Positions 23,080-31,369 of a stretch of 35,044 nucleotides of DNA are shown here, in pieces. Origin of the DNA: an uncultured Desulfosporosinus sp. (GTDB taxonomy: Bacteria; Bacillota; Desulfitobacteriia; Desulfitobacteriales; Desulfitobacteriaceae). The notes under the pieces were generated by a model. The model made no database searches and was not told the origin of the DNA. It saw only the letters and a list, made by a program, of their open reading frames with translations. The first letter of the stretch is position 1, and each line of letters starts with the position of its first letter. A program made the translations under genes and the position numbers. Where the stretch lies: the NCBI GenBank assembly GCA_927405585.1, contig CAKMJS010000113.1:1-35044 (forward strand). The letters are read 5' to 3'.

Positions 23080-25005
23080 TTATGCTTGGGCCAGTGGATT
23101 GTCCCGCTGCTTGTATAATACCTTTTCAATAAATACTCTCACCAATTCGGGATCAAACTGAGCACCTGAATTTTTTTGTAGCTCTTCAATAGCATTTTCA
23201 TCTGAAAAAGGTCCTCGATAGCTTCGTTCACTGGTCATAGCATCATAGGCATCCGCGATACTGATAATTCTTGATTGAAGAGTTATTTCTTCGCCTTGTA
23301 ACCCTTTGGGATATCCCTTCCCATCCCATCGTTCGTGATGACTTAGGACATATTCCGCCATTTCTGACATGTCATTGACTGTGCTGAGTATCCTATAGCC
23401 TATCTCCGGATGACGCTTAATGTCTGCCCACTCTGCACTTGTCAACTTACCTGGCTTATTGAGTATCGTTTCTTCAATCGCAATTTTCCCAATATCATGG
23501 AGCAACCCAACCGTTTTCAGTTCCTCGATTTCTCCTTCTGATAAACCAAGCGCTTCCCCCATACTTTTACACAATGCCGATACACGATGGGAGTGTTGTT
23601 CTTCCCTTTTGTTTTTTTCATGAAGGGTGTTAATGATAGCATTGATAGTATTTCCCCTTATGCTTGGGCTTTCAAACAGTTTTTTCTTATACATATAATC
23701 TTCTGCTTTTTTCAAAATCACCTGAATTTGTTCTTTCCCATTCTTCTTAGTTTCATATCCAAATGATACCGATATTGCAATCGAACCGACTTTTTCTTTT
23801 GCAACTAAGGCTTTTATGCGTTTAAGGATTTGGTCGGTTTCTGTGGCATTCGTTTTGGGTAATAGAATGACAAATTCATCGCCACCGAGTCGAGCAATGA
23901 TATCATCTTCACGACATGCCTTTTTCATCACTGCCGAGACTGTCTTAAGGAGTTCATCTCCCATGGCATGCCCAAAGGTATCATTAATAAGTTTTAAGCC
24001 ATTCACATCGGCAATAACGATGGTTAGTGGAAAATTCCTTTCAACATCTAACCGCTTCAACTCCTCTTCAAAAAACCGCCTATTATATAAACCTGTCAGT
24101 AAGTCGTGATAGCTAAGATATTCGAGTTTGTGTTCCATTTTCTTACGCTCACTAATATCTCGACACAAACAGTGAAACACTTGTTTTTCATTAAGTAAGA
24201 TCGACGTCAACATCACTTCAACCGGCAATAGAGTGCCGTCTTTTTTCTGATGCCACCATTCAAAGCGTTGATTTTTGTGAGTCGAACTGATTATCTCCAA
24301 CGCTTTTTCTTTAGAATTCTTTTTCTCTGGTTGCATTTCTGGTGAAAGCTCCCAAGGACTTTTACCGACGATGTACTCCTTAGAATCATAGCCTAATAAC
24401 TCGATCGTCGCAGGATTACAATCCACAAACTTATCACCCTCCATGATAAGGACTGCATCGGAGGAGCCTTCAAATAAGGTTCTGAATGTATATTCACTTG
24501 CCCTGACCGCTTGCTCTGCCCGTTTCTGCTCTGTAATATCTTTATAGATTCCAAACACACCTATTTGCTTGGATTCAAATATAAGTGGGTATCCCAAGAT
24601 ATGCACATCGACAACGCTACCGTCTTTTCTCATTCTGAGCGTTTCGTATTCTATGACATTTCCGTCCATTACTTCTGCAGAGATTTGGGTGGCTTCTTCT
24701 CTCGAACCTGCTTGAACAATTTTATCATTAATATAAGTATTAAGTAGTTCTGCTTTAGTGTAGCCAAACGTAGTCTCAAAACTAGCATTCACATTGATAA
24801 ACCGATCTTGATTATCGAGAATGCATATTGCTTCCGGGGAATTTTCAAAAAGTTTACTAAAATAAATCTTTTGCAATTCCAAGGCTTTCATTGAGTTTTT
24901 TATAGTAATGAACTCTTGGTTTTTCTGTTTATGGATGTAGGAAAATGCGAAGATGACTATTATTAATACGATTAGTGTAAAACTAAAAATAATAATTAAA
25001 TCCAT
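23080..25005 (-). CDS. Membrane PAS-PAS-GGDEF-HD-GYP cyclic-di-GMP protein
   Basis: The 641-residue protein starts with one membrane span (residues 3-24). Two PAS domains follow (about 45-160 and 170-290). The GGDEF domain (about 298-450) has an intact LGGDEF at 373-378 and an inhibitory-site RxxD at 365-368, five residues before it. The HD-GYP domain (about 455-630) has HD at 503-504 and HHERWDGKGYP at 556-566. By sequence it could both make and degrade c-di-GMP, with the PAS domains as sensors. Which activity dominates is unknown. A structured DNA segment lies 130-240 bases upstream. It diverges from the liv operon. Confidence 0.92.
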   Translation of the reverse strand: MDLIIIFSFTLIVLIIVIFAFSYIHKQKNQEFITIKNSMKALELQKIYFSKLFENSPEAICILDNQDRFINVNASFETTFGYTKAELLNTYINDKIVQAGSREEATQISAEVMDGNVIEYETLRMRKDGSVVDVHILGYPLIFESKQIGVFGIYKDITEQKRAEQAVRASEYTFRTLFEGSSDAVLIMEGDKFVDCNPATIELLGYDSKEYIVGKSPWELSPEMQPEKKNSKEKALEIISSTHKNQRFEWWHQKKDGTLLPVEVMLTSILLNEKQVFHCLCRDISERKKMEHKLEYLSYHDLLTGLYNRRFFEEELKRLDVERNFPLTIVIADVNGLKLINDTFGHAMGDELLKTVSAVMKKACREDDIIARLGGDEFVILLPKTNATETDQILKRIKALVAKEKVGSIAISVSFGYETKKNGKEQIQVILKKAEDYMYKKKLFESPSIRGNTINAIINTLHEKNKREEQHSHRVSALCKSMGEALGLSEGEIEELKTVGLLHDIGKIAIEETILNKPGKLTSAEWADIKRHPEIGYRILSTVNDMSEMAEYVLSHHERWDGKGYPKGLQGEEITLQSRIISIADAYDAMTSERSYRGPFSDENAIEELQKNSGAQFDPELVRVFIEKVLYKQRDNPLAQA

Positions 25006-25130
25006 CCCTTACACCCCTTTATATTCACGAAGCGCATTATCGAATAATCTTATGGTTAGATTTCGTCATCGATCAATAAATACCTTCAATAGGATCGGTA
25101 ATTTATAGTATCTTTTAAGAAATCGAAGCC

Positions 25131-25250
25131 CCGAAGTCGGCATCACACCAGCAAATCGTTCAGAAAATTAAACTTCTTGACTTCGGTCATGTAAGCATTC
25201 AAGGGATGGTTTCGCTCTGCCGCCAATCCCGAAAGGAATACATCACGGCG
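25131..25250. other. Candidate structured RNA element between divergent genes
   Basis: CCGAAGTC (25131-25138) and GACTTCGG (25179-25186) form an 8-bp closing stem. Next, ATGT (25189-25192), ATTC (25197-25200) and GGGATGG (25203-25209) pair in nested order with CCAATCCC (25223-25230), GAAT (25236-25239) and ACAT (25240-25243). The strand is not decided by wobble pairs. On the minus strand it lies in the leader of the c-di-GMP protein gene; on the plus strand it lies upstream of the liv promoter. I looked for c-di-GMP and T-box motifs and found none. The rest of 25006-25538 holds only the liv promoter and a ~190-base leader. Confidence 0.45.
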
Positions 25251-25315
25251 AAGGAGGTCTCTACTCTAAAGTTGGAGAATAGGGTTTCACTGTTTTAGCA
25301 CACATAAAAAAGGTA

Positions 25316-25344
25316 TTGTCTGTTCTACATACAACTGTTATAAT
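25316..25344 (+). promoter_or_regulatory. Sigma-A promoter of the liv operon
   Basis: TTGTCT (25316-25321) and TATAAT (25339-25344) are separated by exactly 17 bases. A start near 25351 gives a leader of about 190 bases before livK. Confidence 0.8.
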
Positions 25345-25538
25345 AACTTATTCTCTTAAGCAGGTTAGCGGTATCCTTTTAAAGCGAATTATGAATTGGA
25401 ATTAACGCTTAAGGAAGTATTATTTATGAAAGGAAGTATGGTAGGACGGAGACAGACGCTCGATCGACTAGGAACTGTTCAGAGAAACGGAATATTTCTA
25501 TTTTACTTAAACAAACTAAAGCTTGAGGGGGAAATATT

Positions 25539-26792
25539 ATGGTTAGGATGGTAGGAAAGAAGAAATCACTCAATTTAATTCGGTTAGGGTCTCTGCTTCT
25601 GATTACAGCCTTAGTGGCTTCAGGGTGTGGAAGCAGTCCCAACGAAAGTAAAGACACAAAGACAGAGCTAAAACCAACTAAGGTTGGTATTGTCGATACG
25701 TATACCGGGGGGGCAGCTGTGTATGCGAAAGATTCTTTAGATGGCTTTAAACTAGCTGTCAAAGAAATTGCCGATAAAGGTGGTCCGAAGATTGAATTTG
25801 TGACTCGTGACGACGAATTCAAACCGGACAAATCAACCAGTTGGGCGAAGGAACTTGTGATGCGTGAACAAGTTGATTTTCTAGCAGGAACAACGAATAG
25901 TGCAGGCTCTCTCGCTGTCTCTCAATATGCAAAAGAAAGTAAAGTACCCTTCATCGTGTGGGGCGGAATGAGTGACAAGATCACCGGGGCAGCGGGTCAT
26001 CGCTACGTCTTTAGTACCTTGCCAAATACGGCGATCATCGGTAAAGCAGGTGCTGTCCAGCTATCTAAAACGACTCATCAGAAAATCTGGTTAGCCGGAA
26101 GTGATTATGAATATGGTCACTCTGTAATCAATAACCTATGGTCCAATCTAACGACCATTAAACCGGGTGTAGAGAAAATGGGGGAATCTTGGTGGCGTGT
26201 TGGGGAAACGGATTTCACCCCTTACATCAACGCTATTCGCAGTGCTAAGCCCGACATCCTTGTAGTGGGTACCGGGGGAGCCGATATGGTCGCCTTTATG
26301 AAAGCCGTTAAAGCAACAGGGTTGATTCAGGAACTACCCGTTTGGGCACACACCAGTTACGACCCCGCCACCCTCAGACCGTTGGGAGATCAAGCTCCTG
26401 AGGGTGTAATGGGTACTAATCCTTATTTGCATAATTATCCAGACACGGCTGACAACAAGGCCTTTGTTGAAGCCTTTAAGAAGGAATATAATCGGGAACC
26501 CGCTGCCTTTGCTTTGTATGGCTACATGGGGGGTAAATTCCTCGGTGCAGCGATAGAAAAAGCAGGGAGTAACGATAAGGAAAAGATCATTGACGCCATG
26601 GAAGGCTTATCGATCGACACTCCAGTCGGCAAGGCTACCCTACGTAAAGAAGATCATCAGGTTGCGATTCCTATGTCCTACGGTGTCGTAGCAAAAGTAG
26701 AGGGGGTCTTTACGGCCAAAGACCTTCACACCCTGAGTCCTGAAGACATTATGCCCTCGGTAGATGCTATTTTAAAAGCTAGGGCAAAATGA
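25539..26792 (+). CDS. livK: Branched-chain amino acid-type ABC transporter, substrate-binding lipoprotein
   Basis: The 417-residue protein has a lipoprotein signal: a basic start, a hydrophobic stretch (residues ~14-27) and lipobox LVASGC with Cys30. The mature part is a type I periplasmic-binding fold: KVGIVDTYTGGAAVYAKDSLDGFKLAV, then AGTTNSAGSLAVSQYAKES and the VFSTLPNTAIIG segment. It would sit on the outer face of the membrane and deliver ligand to LivHM. The ligand may be a branched-chain amino acid, but also an amide, urea or aromatic acid; the sequence does not say. Ribosome site GAGGGGG. First gene of livKHMGF, with its promoter at 25316-25344. Confidence 0.88.
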   Translation: MVRMVGKKKSLNLIRLGSLLLITALVASGCGSSPNESKDTKTELKPTKVGIVDTYTGGAAVYAKDSLDGFKLAVKEIADKGGPKIEFVTRDDEFKPDKSTSWAKELVMREQVDFLAGTTNSAGSLAVSQYAKESKVPFIVWGGMSDKITGAAGHRYVFSTLPNTAIIGKAGAVQLSKTTHQKIWLAGSDYEYGHSVINNLWSNLTTIKPGVEKMGESWWRVGETDFTPYINAIRSAKPDILVVGTGGADMVAFMKAVKATGLIQELPVWAHTSYDPATLRPLGDQAPEGVMGTNPYLHNYPDTADNKAFVEAFKKEYNREPAAFALYGYMGGKFLGAAIEKAGSNDKEKIIDAMEGLSIDTPVGKATLRKEDHQVAIPMSYGVVAKVEGVFTAKDLHTLSPEDIMPSVDAILKARAK

Positions 26793-26825
26793 ACTAGTTC
26801 AGGCTAAGAGTAAAGGACAGTTTAT

Positions 26826-26849
26826 GGGCGGTGCTGCTAGGTACCGCTC
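26826..26849 (+). other. Intercistronic hairpin livK-livH
   Basis: GGGCGGTGC (26826-26834), loop TGCTAG, GTACCGCTC (26841-26849): nine pairs including two G-U. There is no T-run. Such hairpins after binding-protein genes often protect the upstream mRNA so the binding protein is made in excess. Confidence 0.5.
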
Positions 26850-26884
26850 ATTTACGTAATCACGAATGACGGGGGAGATTACCC

Positions 26885-27763
26885 ATGGATTTTGCCACAC
26901 TCGCTAGTCAGTTTTTTATAGGTTTAAGCCGGGGAATGATTTTCTTTATCGTCGCGGCTGGACTCACTCTCATCTTTGGAGTCTTAAGAATCACCAATTT
27001 TGCTCATGGAGCACTCTATATGTTAGGCGCTTTTATTGCCTATTCAGTCTCAACCCTTTTTGGGCAAGGTCCTTATGGCTTTTGGTTAGCCTTGTTGGTT
27101 GCTCCAATTGCCGTGATGCTTGTTAGTCTAGTTATAGAACGTGGATTGCTTCGATTTATCTATAATAGAAATCATTTGATCCAGATGCTCTTGACGTACT
27201 CGCTCGTGCTCATCGCGGGGGATCTCGTCAAAATAATTTGGGGAACAGAATATAAGTCTATGGATATCCCTGGAGTGCTAAGGGGTTCCTTTAATCTATG
27301 GGGAGCATCTCTGCCTTGGTATAATGCTTTTCTCCTGATCGTGGGACCGATCGTTGCCCTTGGCTTATGGTTGTTCTTATCCAAAACTCATCTTGGCAAA
27401 ATCTGCCGTGCCACGGCTACTGACCGAGAAATGGTGGATGTTTTAGGGATTAACAGCACTCGAGTGTTTGCGATGGTTTTTGCACTCGGTGGTTGGCTGG
27501 CCGGGTTAGGCGGGGCTTTAATTGCGCCGACGACGACCATTTCGATGGGAATGGATGCTAGCATTATCATCTATGCTTTCTTAATTGTGGTCATCGGTGG
27601 CCTAGGCAACATATGGGGCGCCCTGATTAGCTCCATTATTATGGGAGTTGGCGAGGCCTTTGGGATTTTATTCATTCCAAGCATTGCCATTATAATTCCC
27701 TATATGATAGCGGGCGTTCTCCTCATTGTACGACCCTCTGGTTTACTAAAATCTGCCTGGTAG
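26885..27763 (+). CDS. livH: Branched-chain amino acid-type ABC transporter permease LivH
   Basis: The 292-residue permease has about eight hydrophobic segments and the LivH hallmark VLRITNFAHGALYMLGAF near residues 33-50. Near the C-terminus comes VVIGGLGNIWGALISSIIMG, the conserved cytosolic loop that contacts the ATPase. It pairs with LivM to form the channel. The ATG follows GGGGGAG. It starts 92 bases after livK, with a stabilising-type hairpin between, and ends 16 bases before livM. Confidence 0.9.
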   Translation: MDFATLASQFFIGLSRGMIFFIVAAGLTLIFGVLRITNFAHGALYMLGAFIAYSVSTLFGQGPYGFWLALLVAPIAVMLVSLVIERGLLRFIYNRNHLIQMLLTYSLVLIAGDLVKIIWGTEYKSMDIPGVLRGSFNLWGASLPWYNAFLLIVGPIVALGLWLFLSKTHLGKICRATATDREMVDVLGINSTRVFAMVFALGGWLAGLGGALIAPTTTISMGMDASIIIYAFLIVVIGGLGNIWGALISSIIMGVGEAFGILFIPSIAIIIPYMIAGVLLIVRPSGLLKSAW

Positions 27764-27779
27764 AGAAAGGAATACAGCT

Positions 27780-28736
27780 ATGTCCACGAAAAAATTTAGT
27801 AACTATTTGGGCTTGGGTTTGGCAGTAGCCGGAATCCTAATTCTTTTGATACTCCCCAATATGCTCAGCCAATATTATGTCTACTTGATAGCGACTGTTT
27901 TTACAACCGCCCTACTAGCCTCCAGTTTGAACCTAGTTCTAGGCTACGGAGGACTGCTGCATCTACATCATGGCGTATTTTTCGGCGTAGGCGCCTATAC
28001 CGTTGCGATCGTGATGACCAAAACTTCTTGGCCCTTTGCTGTTGCAGTCTTGCTCGCTCCCATAATTGCTGCACTTATCGCCTTAGTGATCGGCTGGTTT
28101 TGCGTACGTTTAAGAGGCCTTTATTTCGGGATGCTGACCCTAGCCCTAGGGCAATTGGTTTGGGCCATTGTTTACCGTTGGAATGCACTGACTGAGGGAG
28201 ACAACGGGATCCATGCGATACCCGTTCCAGAATTCTTGACCTCGATCAATTCAGTCTACTATACGACTCTTGTGGTTCTCGTCCTCGCTCTCATCATTCT
28301 CTATGTAATCAACAAATCACCGTTTGGTCTCACCTTGCTTGCTACTCGTGACAACCCTGTACGATCTGAAAGTGTCGGAATCAATGTCAAGCGGCACCGC
28401 CTGATCGCCTTTGTGATTGCTGGCTTCTTTTCAGGCATTGCAGGTGTCTTATTCGTCTTAGTTGAACGGTCTGTCGCCCCCTCCTTGCTATTTTGGAACA
28501 AATCAGCAGAAATCCTGATCATGTGTTTAATGGGCGGATTGACTGTCTTTATGGGTCCAACATTGGGAGCTGGCATTTTGGTCCTCTTATCGATGGTCGT
28601 TGGCCTTTACACAGAATACTGGCTTCTTGTCCTTGGTCTGTTGCTTCTAATTCTCGTCTTGTTCTTGCCTCAAGGTATTCTTGGTTATGCAATGGAAAAA
28701 TACGACAAACGCCGAAGTATTGGAGGGGAGAATTAG
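27780..28736 (+). CDS. livM: Branched-chain amino acid-type ABC transporter permease LivM
   Basis: The 318-residue permease has about nine membrane segments and the LivM hallmarks NLVLGYGGLLHLHHGVFFGVGAY and LRGLYFGMLTLALGQ. The ATPase-contact loop is LMGGLTVFMGPTLGAGI. The position usually written GLLSLGHG in relatives here reads GLLHLHHG, a small change near the substrate path. It forms a heterodimer with LivH. It starts 16 bases after livH, with AAAGGA upstream, and is followed after one base by livG. Confidence 0.9.
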   Translation: MSTKKFSNYLGLGLAVAGILILLILPNMLSQYYVYLIATVFTTALLASSLNLVLGYGGLLHLHHGVFFGVGAYTVAIVMTKTSWPFAVAVLLAPIIAALIALVIGWFCVRLRGLYFGMLTLALGQLVWAIVYRWNALTEGDNGIHAIPVPEFLTSINSVYYTTLVVLVLALIILYVINKSPFGLTLLATRDNPVRSESVGINVKRHRLIAFVIAGFFSGIAGVLFVLVERSVAPSLLFWNKSAEILIMCLMGGLTVFMGPTLGAGILVLLSMVVGLYTEYWLLVLGLLLLILVLFLPQGILGYAMEKYDKRRSIGGEN

Positions 28737-28737
28737 C

Positions 28738-29475
28738 ATGCTTCAGGTTGAACAGCTTCAGAAAGCCTTCGATGGATTTCAAGCCATTGCCGATGCTCAC
28801 CTTTCAGTTCCTAAGGGAGAAGTCGTGGCAGTCATTGGTCCTAATGGCGCAGGAAAATCAACGTTATTTAATTTGATTACCGGACACTTACAGGCCGACT
28901 CCGGTCATGTTCGCTTTAAAGGTGAAGAAATCACTAAATTGTCACCCTTTAAGATTTGTCATAAAGGGATGGCCAGGTCCTTTCAGTTAATTAATATTTT
29001 TTCCAGTTTAACGGTTTTTGAAAATGTACAAACCTCGGTCCTAGCCATACATCGCTTAGATAAAAACTTTTTTAGACCTTCTAGAAAACTTCTCGTGGAA
29101 GAGACATTGGAGGTTTTGGACAGTTTCGGACTATATGACTTTAAAGATCGTTCTTGCAGTTCCCTATCATATGGGGATCAAAAAGTTCTGGAAATTGCGA
29201 TTGCTCTGGGTAGTAAACCTGAGCTTCTGCTTTTAGATGAACCTACTGCGGGAATGTCTTCGGAAGAAACACGTAAAATCGTCAATCTCATTAAGCGCTT
29301 ATCCCAGGAAAAAGGGCTTACAATTTTGCTCACTGAGCACGATATGGAATTAGTCTTTGATGTTGCCCAGAAAATTATGGTACTTCACCAAGGAAGAACA
29401 ATTGCACAAGGTCTTCCTGAGGCTATCAGAAACGATAAAGCGGTGCAAAATGCCTATTTGGGGGAAACAGGATGA
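28738..29475 (+). CDS. livG: Branched-chain amino acid-type ABC transporter ATPase LivG
   Basis: The 245-residue ATPase has Walker A GPNGAGKST, a variant signature LSYGDQKVLEIA, Walker B LLLLDEPTAGMS and switch histidine LTEHDM. FNLITGHLQADSG and the RSFQLINIFSSLTVFENV segment are typical of LivG. Start ATG 28738 follows GGAGGGGAG; an upstream ATG at 28681 lies inside livM. It overlaps livF by four bases (29472-29475). Confidence 0.92.
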   Translation: MLQVEQLQKAFDGFQAIADAHLSVPKGEVVAVIGPNGAGKSTLFNLITGHLQADSGHVRFKGEEITKLSPFKICHKGMARSFQLINIFSSLTVFENVQTSVLAIHRLDKNFFRPSRKLLVEETLEVLDSFGLYDFKDRSCSSLSYGDQKVLEIAIALGSKPELLLLDEPTAGMSSEETRKIVNLIKRLSQEKGLTILLTEHDMELVFDVAQKIMVLHQGRTIAQGLPEAIRNDKAVQNAYLGETG

Positions 29476-30167
29476 TGTTAGACGTTCGAGACATTCATAC
29501 CTACTACGGGTTAAGCCATATCTTGTTCGGTTTATCCTTACAGGTCAGTAAAGGAGAAGTCGTCTGCCTACTCGGTCGGAACGGGGTCGGCAAGACAACG
29601 ACACTCAGGAGCATTATTGGACTTACCCCGCCAAAAACCGGACAAATCTTTTTCAAAGGCCAGGAAATTACCAAGACTGCTACCAACCGCATGGTTAAAC
29701 TAGGCATTAGTTTTGTCCCTGATAACCGCAGAATCTTTGCAGATTTGTCTGTGCGTGAAAATCTAGAAATCGCAGCAGGCATCAAAGCGGGGGCCTGGGA
29801 TTTAGATAAAGTCCATGGGTTATTCCCTGTCTTGAAAAGAGTTGAAAATCGTCGAGGTGGGAACTTAAGCGGTGGAGAACAGCAAATGTTAAGTATTGCT
29901 AGGGCTCTGCTGGGAAACCCAGAACTGCTGATTTTAGATGAACCAACCGAGGGACTGGCCCCTTTAATCGTGAGGGAACTGGAAGAGCAAATCCTCGAGC
30001 TTTGTTCTACCGGGATATCCATTCTCTTAGCAGAACAAAATCTCAAATCTGCCTTAAAATTGGCCAATCGGTGTTATGTCCTGGAACGGGGACAAGTACG
30101 CTTTGAAGGGACTGTTCAGGAATTAGCCGAAAATGACGACGTTCGGTCGAAGTATTTGTTGGTGTAA
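29472..30167 (+). CDS. livF: Branched-chain amino acid-type ABC transporter ATPase LivF
   Basis: The 231-residue ATPase has Walker A GRNGVGKTTT, signature LSGGEQQMLSIARAL, Walker B LLILDEPTEGLAP and ILLAEQN at the switch (Gln in place of the usual His, as is normal in LivF). GISFVPDNRRIFADLSVRENL is the LivF-specific Q-loop region. It is the last gene of the operon; a strong terminator starts eight bases after the stop. It overlaps livG by four bases, so the two ATPases are probably made together and form a heterodimer. Confidence 0.92.
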   Translation: MMLDVRDIHTYYGLSHILFGLSLQVSKGEVVCLLGRNGVGKTTTLRSIIGLTPPKTGQIFFKGQEITKTATNRMVKLGISFVPDNRRIFADLSVRENLEIAAGIKAGAWDLDKVHGLFPVLKRVENRRGGNLSGGEQQMLSIARALLGNPELLILDEPTEGLAPLIVRELEEQILELCSTGISILLAEQNLKSALKLANRCYVLERGQVRFEGTVQELAENDDVRSKYLLV

Positions 30168-30174
30168 CAGAATA

Positions 30175-30220
30175 AAAAAGGGCTGTAACGAAACGTTAAA
30201 GTTTTGTTACAGCCCTTTTT
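30175..30220 (+). terminator. Terminator of the liv operon
   Basis: AAAAAGGGCTGTAAC pairs with GTTACAGCCCTTTTT, with an inner GAAAC/GTTTT stem and a T-run. It is near-symmetric and may work both ways. Confidence 0.92.
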
Positions 30221-30302
30221 ACTTGAGAATTTTATCCCTCCCTAAAGTTAGCGCATTATATTCGAGACTGACGGCGAAACATCGCGAAAAAGTGAACTCT
30301 TT

Positions 30303-30336
30303 AAAAAAATCCCCTACACCTCTATGTGTGTAGGGG
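30303..30336 (-). terminator. Terminator of the LysM protein gene
   Basis: CCCCTACAC (30311-30319) and GTGTAGGGG (30328-30336) make a 9-bp stem; on the minus strand seven T follow (30309-30303). Confidence 0.85.
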
Positions 30337-30379
30337 AGAATTGTTTCATATTATGTCCATGGGAGCGGCTATAAGCCTT

Positions 30380-30952
30380 TTAATCATTCCGAATAACTAA
30401 CACTTCATCAGATTTTGTACAAATACTATCGATACATGCAACAACATAAACGCGGCCCAAAGTACCTAGTGGTACTTGCCAAAGAATCTCAGCTACCCCG
30501 GTAACTGCACTGGGGCAGTCAACACCTATTAAACGAGCTAATTCGCAAGCTTCTGTACCGGTAGGTTCGAGAAAGAAGAAGGCACGTGAAACGGGACGGG
30601 TAAACGTGGCCCGAACAATAACCCGAGCGGTAAGCTGAACAGTTCCTTCCACCGTGGGAAGCTGTTGACCTGTTTCTGTCAGGAACCGAAGGGAAAGGAC
30701 TCTTAATTGAGCATCTGGCTGTGGTACCGTCGGTATGCAAATCATCTGTCCAATATAGATAAGATTTGGATTAATGATTTGTGGGTTTACAGCTCGAATC
30801 TGCTGAACTGATACTCCAAATCGACTTGCAATAAAAAATAGAGTATCCCCTGCCTGAATAGTGTATAACTGGCCTTGACAATGTCCTGTCAGACACGGAA
30901 TATGCTCGCGTGCTGTAGGAGCCATAGCGTTCATATACTTATTATCACCCAT
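30380..30952 (-). CDS. LysM-domain protein, probable spore or envelope protein
   Basis: The 190-residue protein has one LysM domain (about residues 28-73: LYTIQAGDTLFFIASRFGVSVQQIRAVNP...IYIGQMICIP), which binds peptidoglycan. A ~110-residue C-terminal region of beta character follows, with four Cys that I cannot assign to a family. There is no signal peptide. LysM proteins without a signal are common in the spore coat or cortex layer, which agrees with the sporulating host suggested by SleL; this is an inference. Ribosome site AAGGAGG. It forms a single-gene unit, with its terminator at 30303-30336. Confidence 0.78.
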   Translation of the reverse strand: MGDNKYMNAMAPTAREHIPCLTGHCQGQLYTIQAGDTLFFIASRFGVSVQQIRAVNPQIINPNLIYIGQMICIPTVPQPDAQLRVLSLRFLTETGQQLPTVEGTVQLTARVIVRATFTRPVSRAFFFLEPTGTEACELARLIGVDCPSAVTGVAEILWQVPLGTLGRVYVVACIDSICTKSDEVLVIRND

Positions 30953-31170
30953 TGTAATACCTCCTTGCTTATGTTTTAATTCAGCATATGCAGGAGAGTG
31001 AAATAGTGAAAATAAGTATCTGTCAATTTCCGCGTATTCGATTAATCACCCTAGCTCACAATTTTTTAATACTCTATTCGCGTAGTAATAAGCAAAAATA
31101 ATCCTATTAACAAATATCCTCCATAAACTGACCAAAGTTGGGCCAACGGAATCTCCCCCCACATCTCAAT

Positions 31171-31210
31171 AAAAGGAAGGTGACTCATTCACCTCACTAC
31201 AAGCCTTTTT
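31171..31210. terminator. Probable terminator downstream of glcF
   Basis: AGGTGA (31178-31183) pairs with TCACCT (31189-31194) and the outer AAAAGG (31171-31176) with CCTTTTT (31204-31210). The remaining 30953-31369 region is AT-rich with no gene seen. Confidence 0.55.
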
Positions 31211-31369
31211 ATTTATAGAGCATCTTAAACCAAAACGTATAGAGAATATTTCAGCCACGAATATATAATAATACTCAGGCACTTGAATCTTTGATTGGGT
31301 TCACCACTCCGAATCAGCTAAGCCCCTGCAACCGAAAGGATATTAATACCGCTCCCACTTATACCACCA

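Noticed and set aside
25131-25250. Known c-di-GMP riboswitch or T-box
   Set aside because: The conserved cores of these classes could not be found on either strand.
31260-31369. Further copy of the dispersed repeat downstream of glcF
   Set aside because: Only AAGTGGGAG is shared; the paired arms and the ACGATTGG end are missing.
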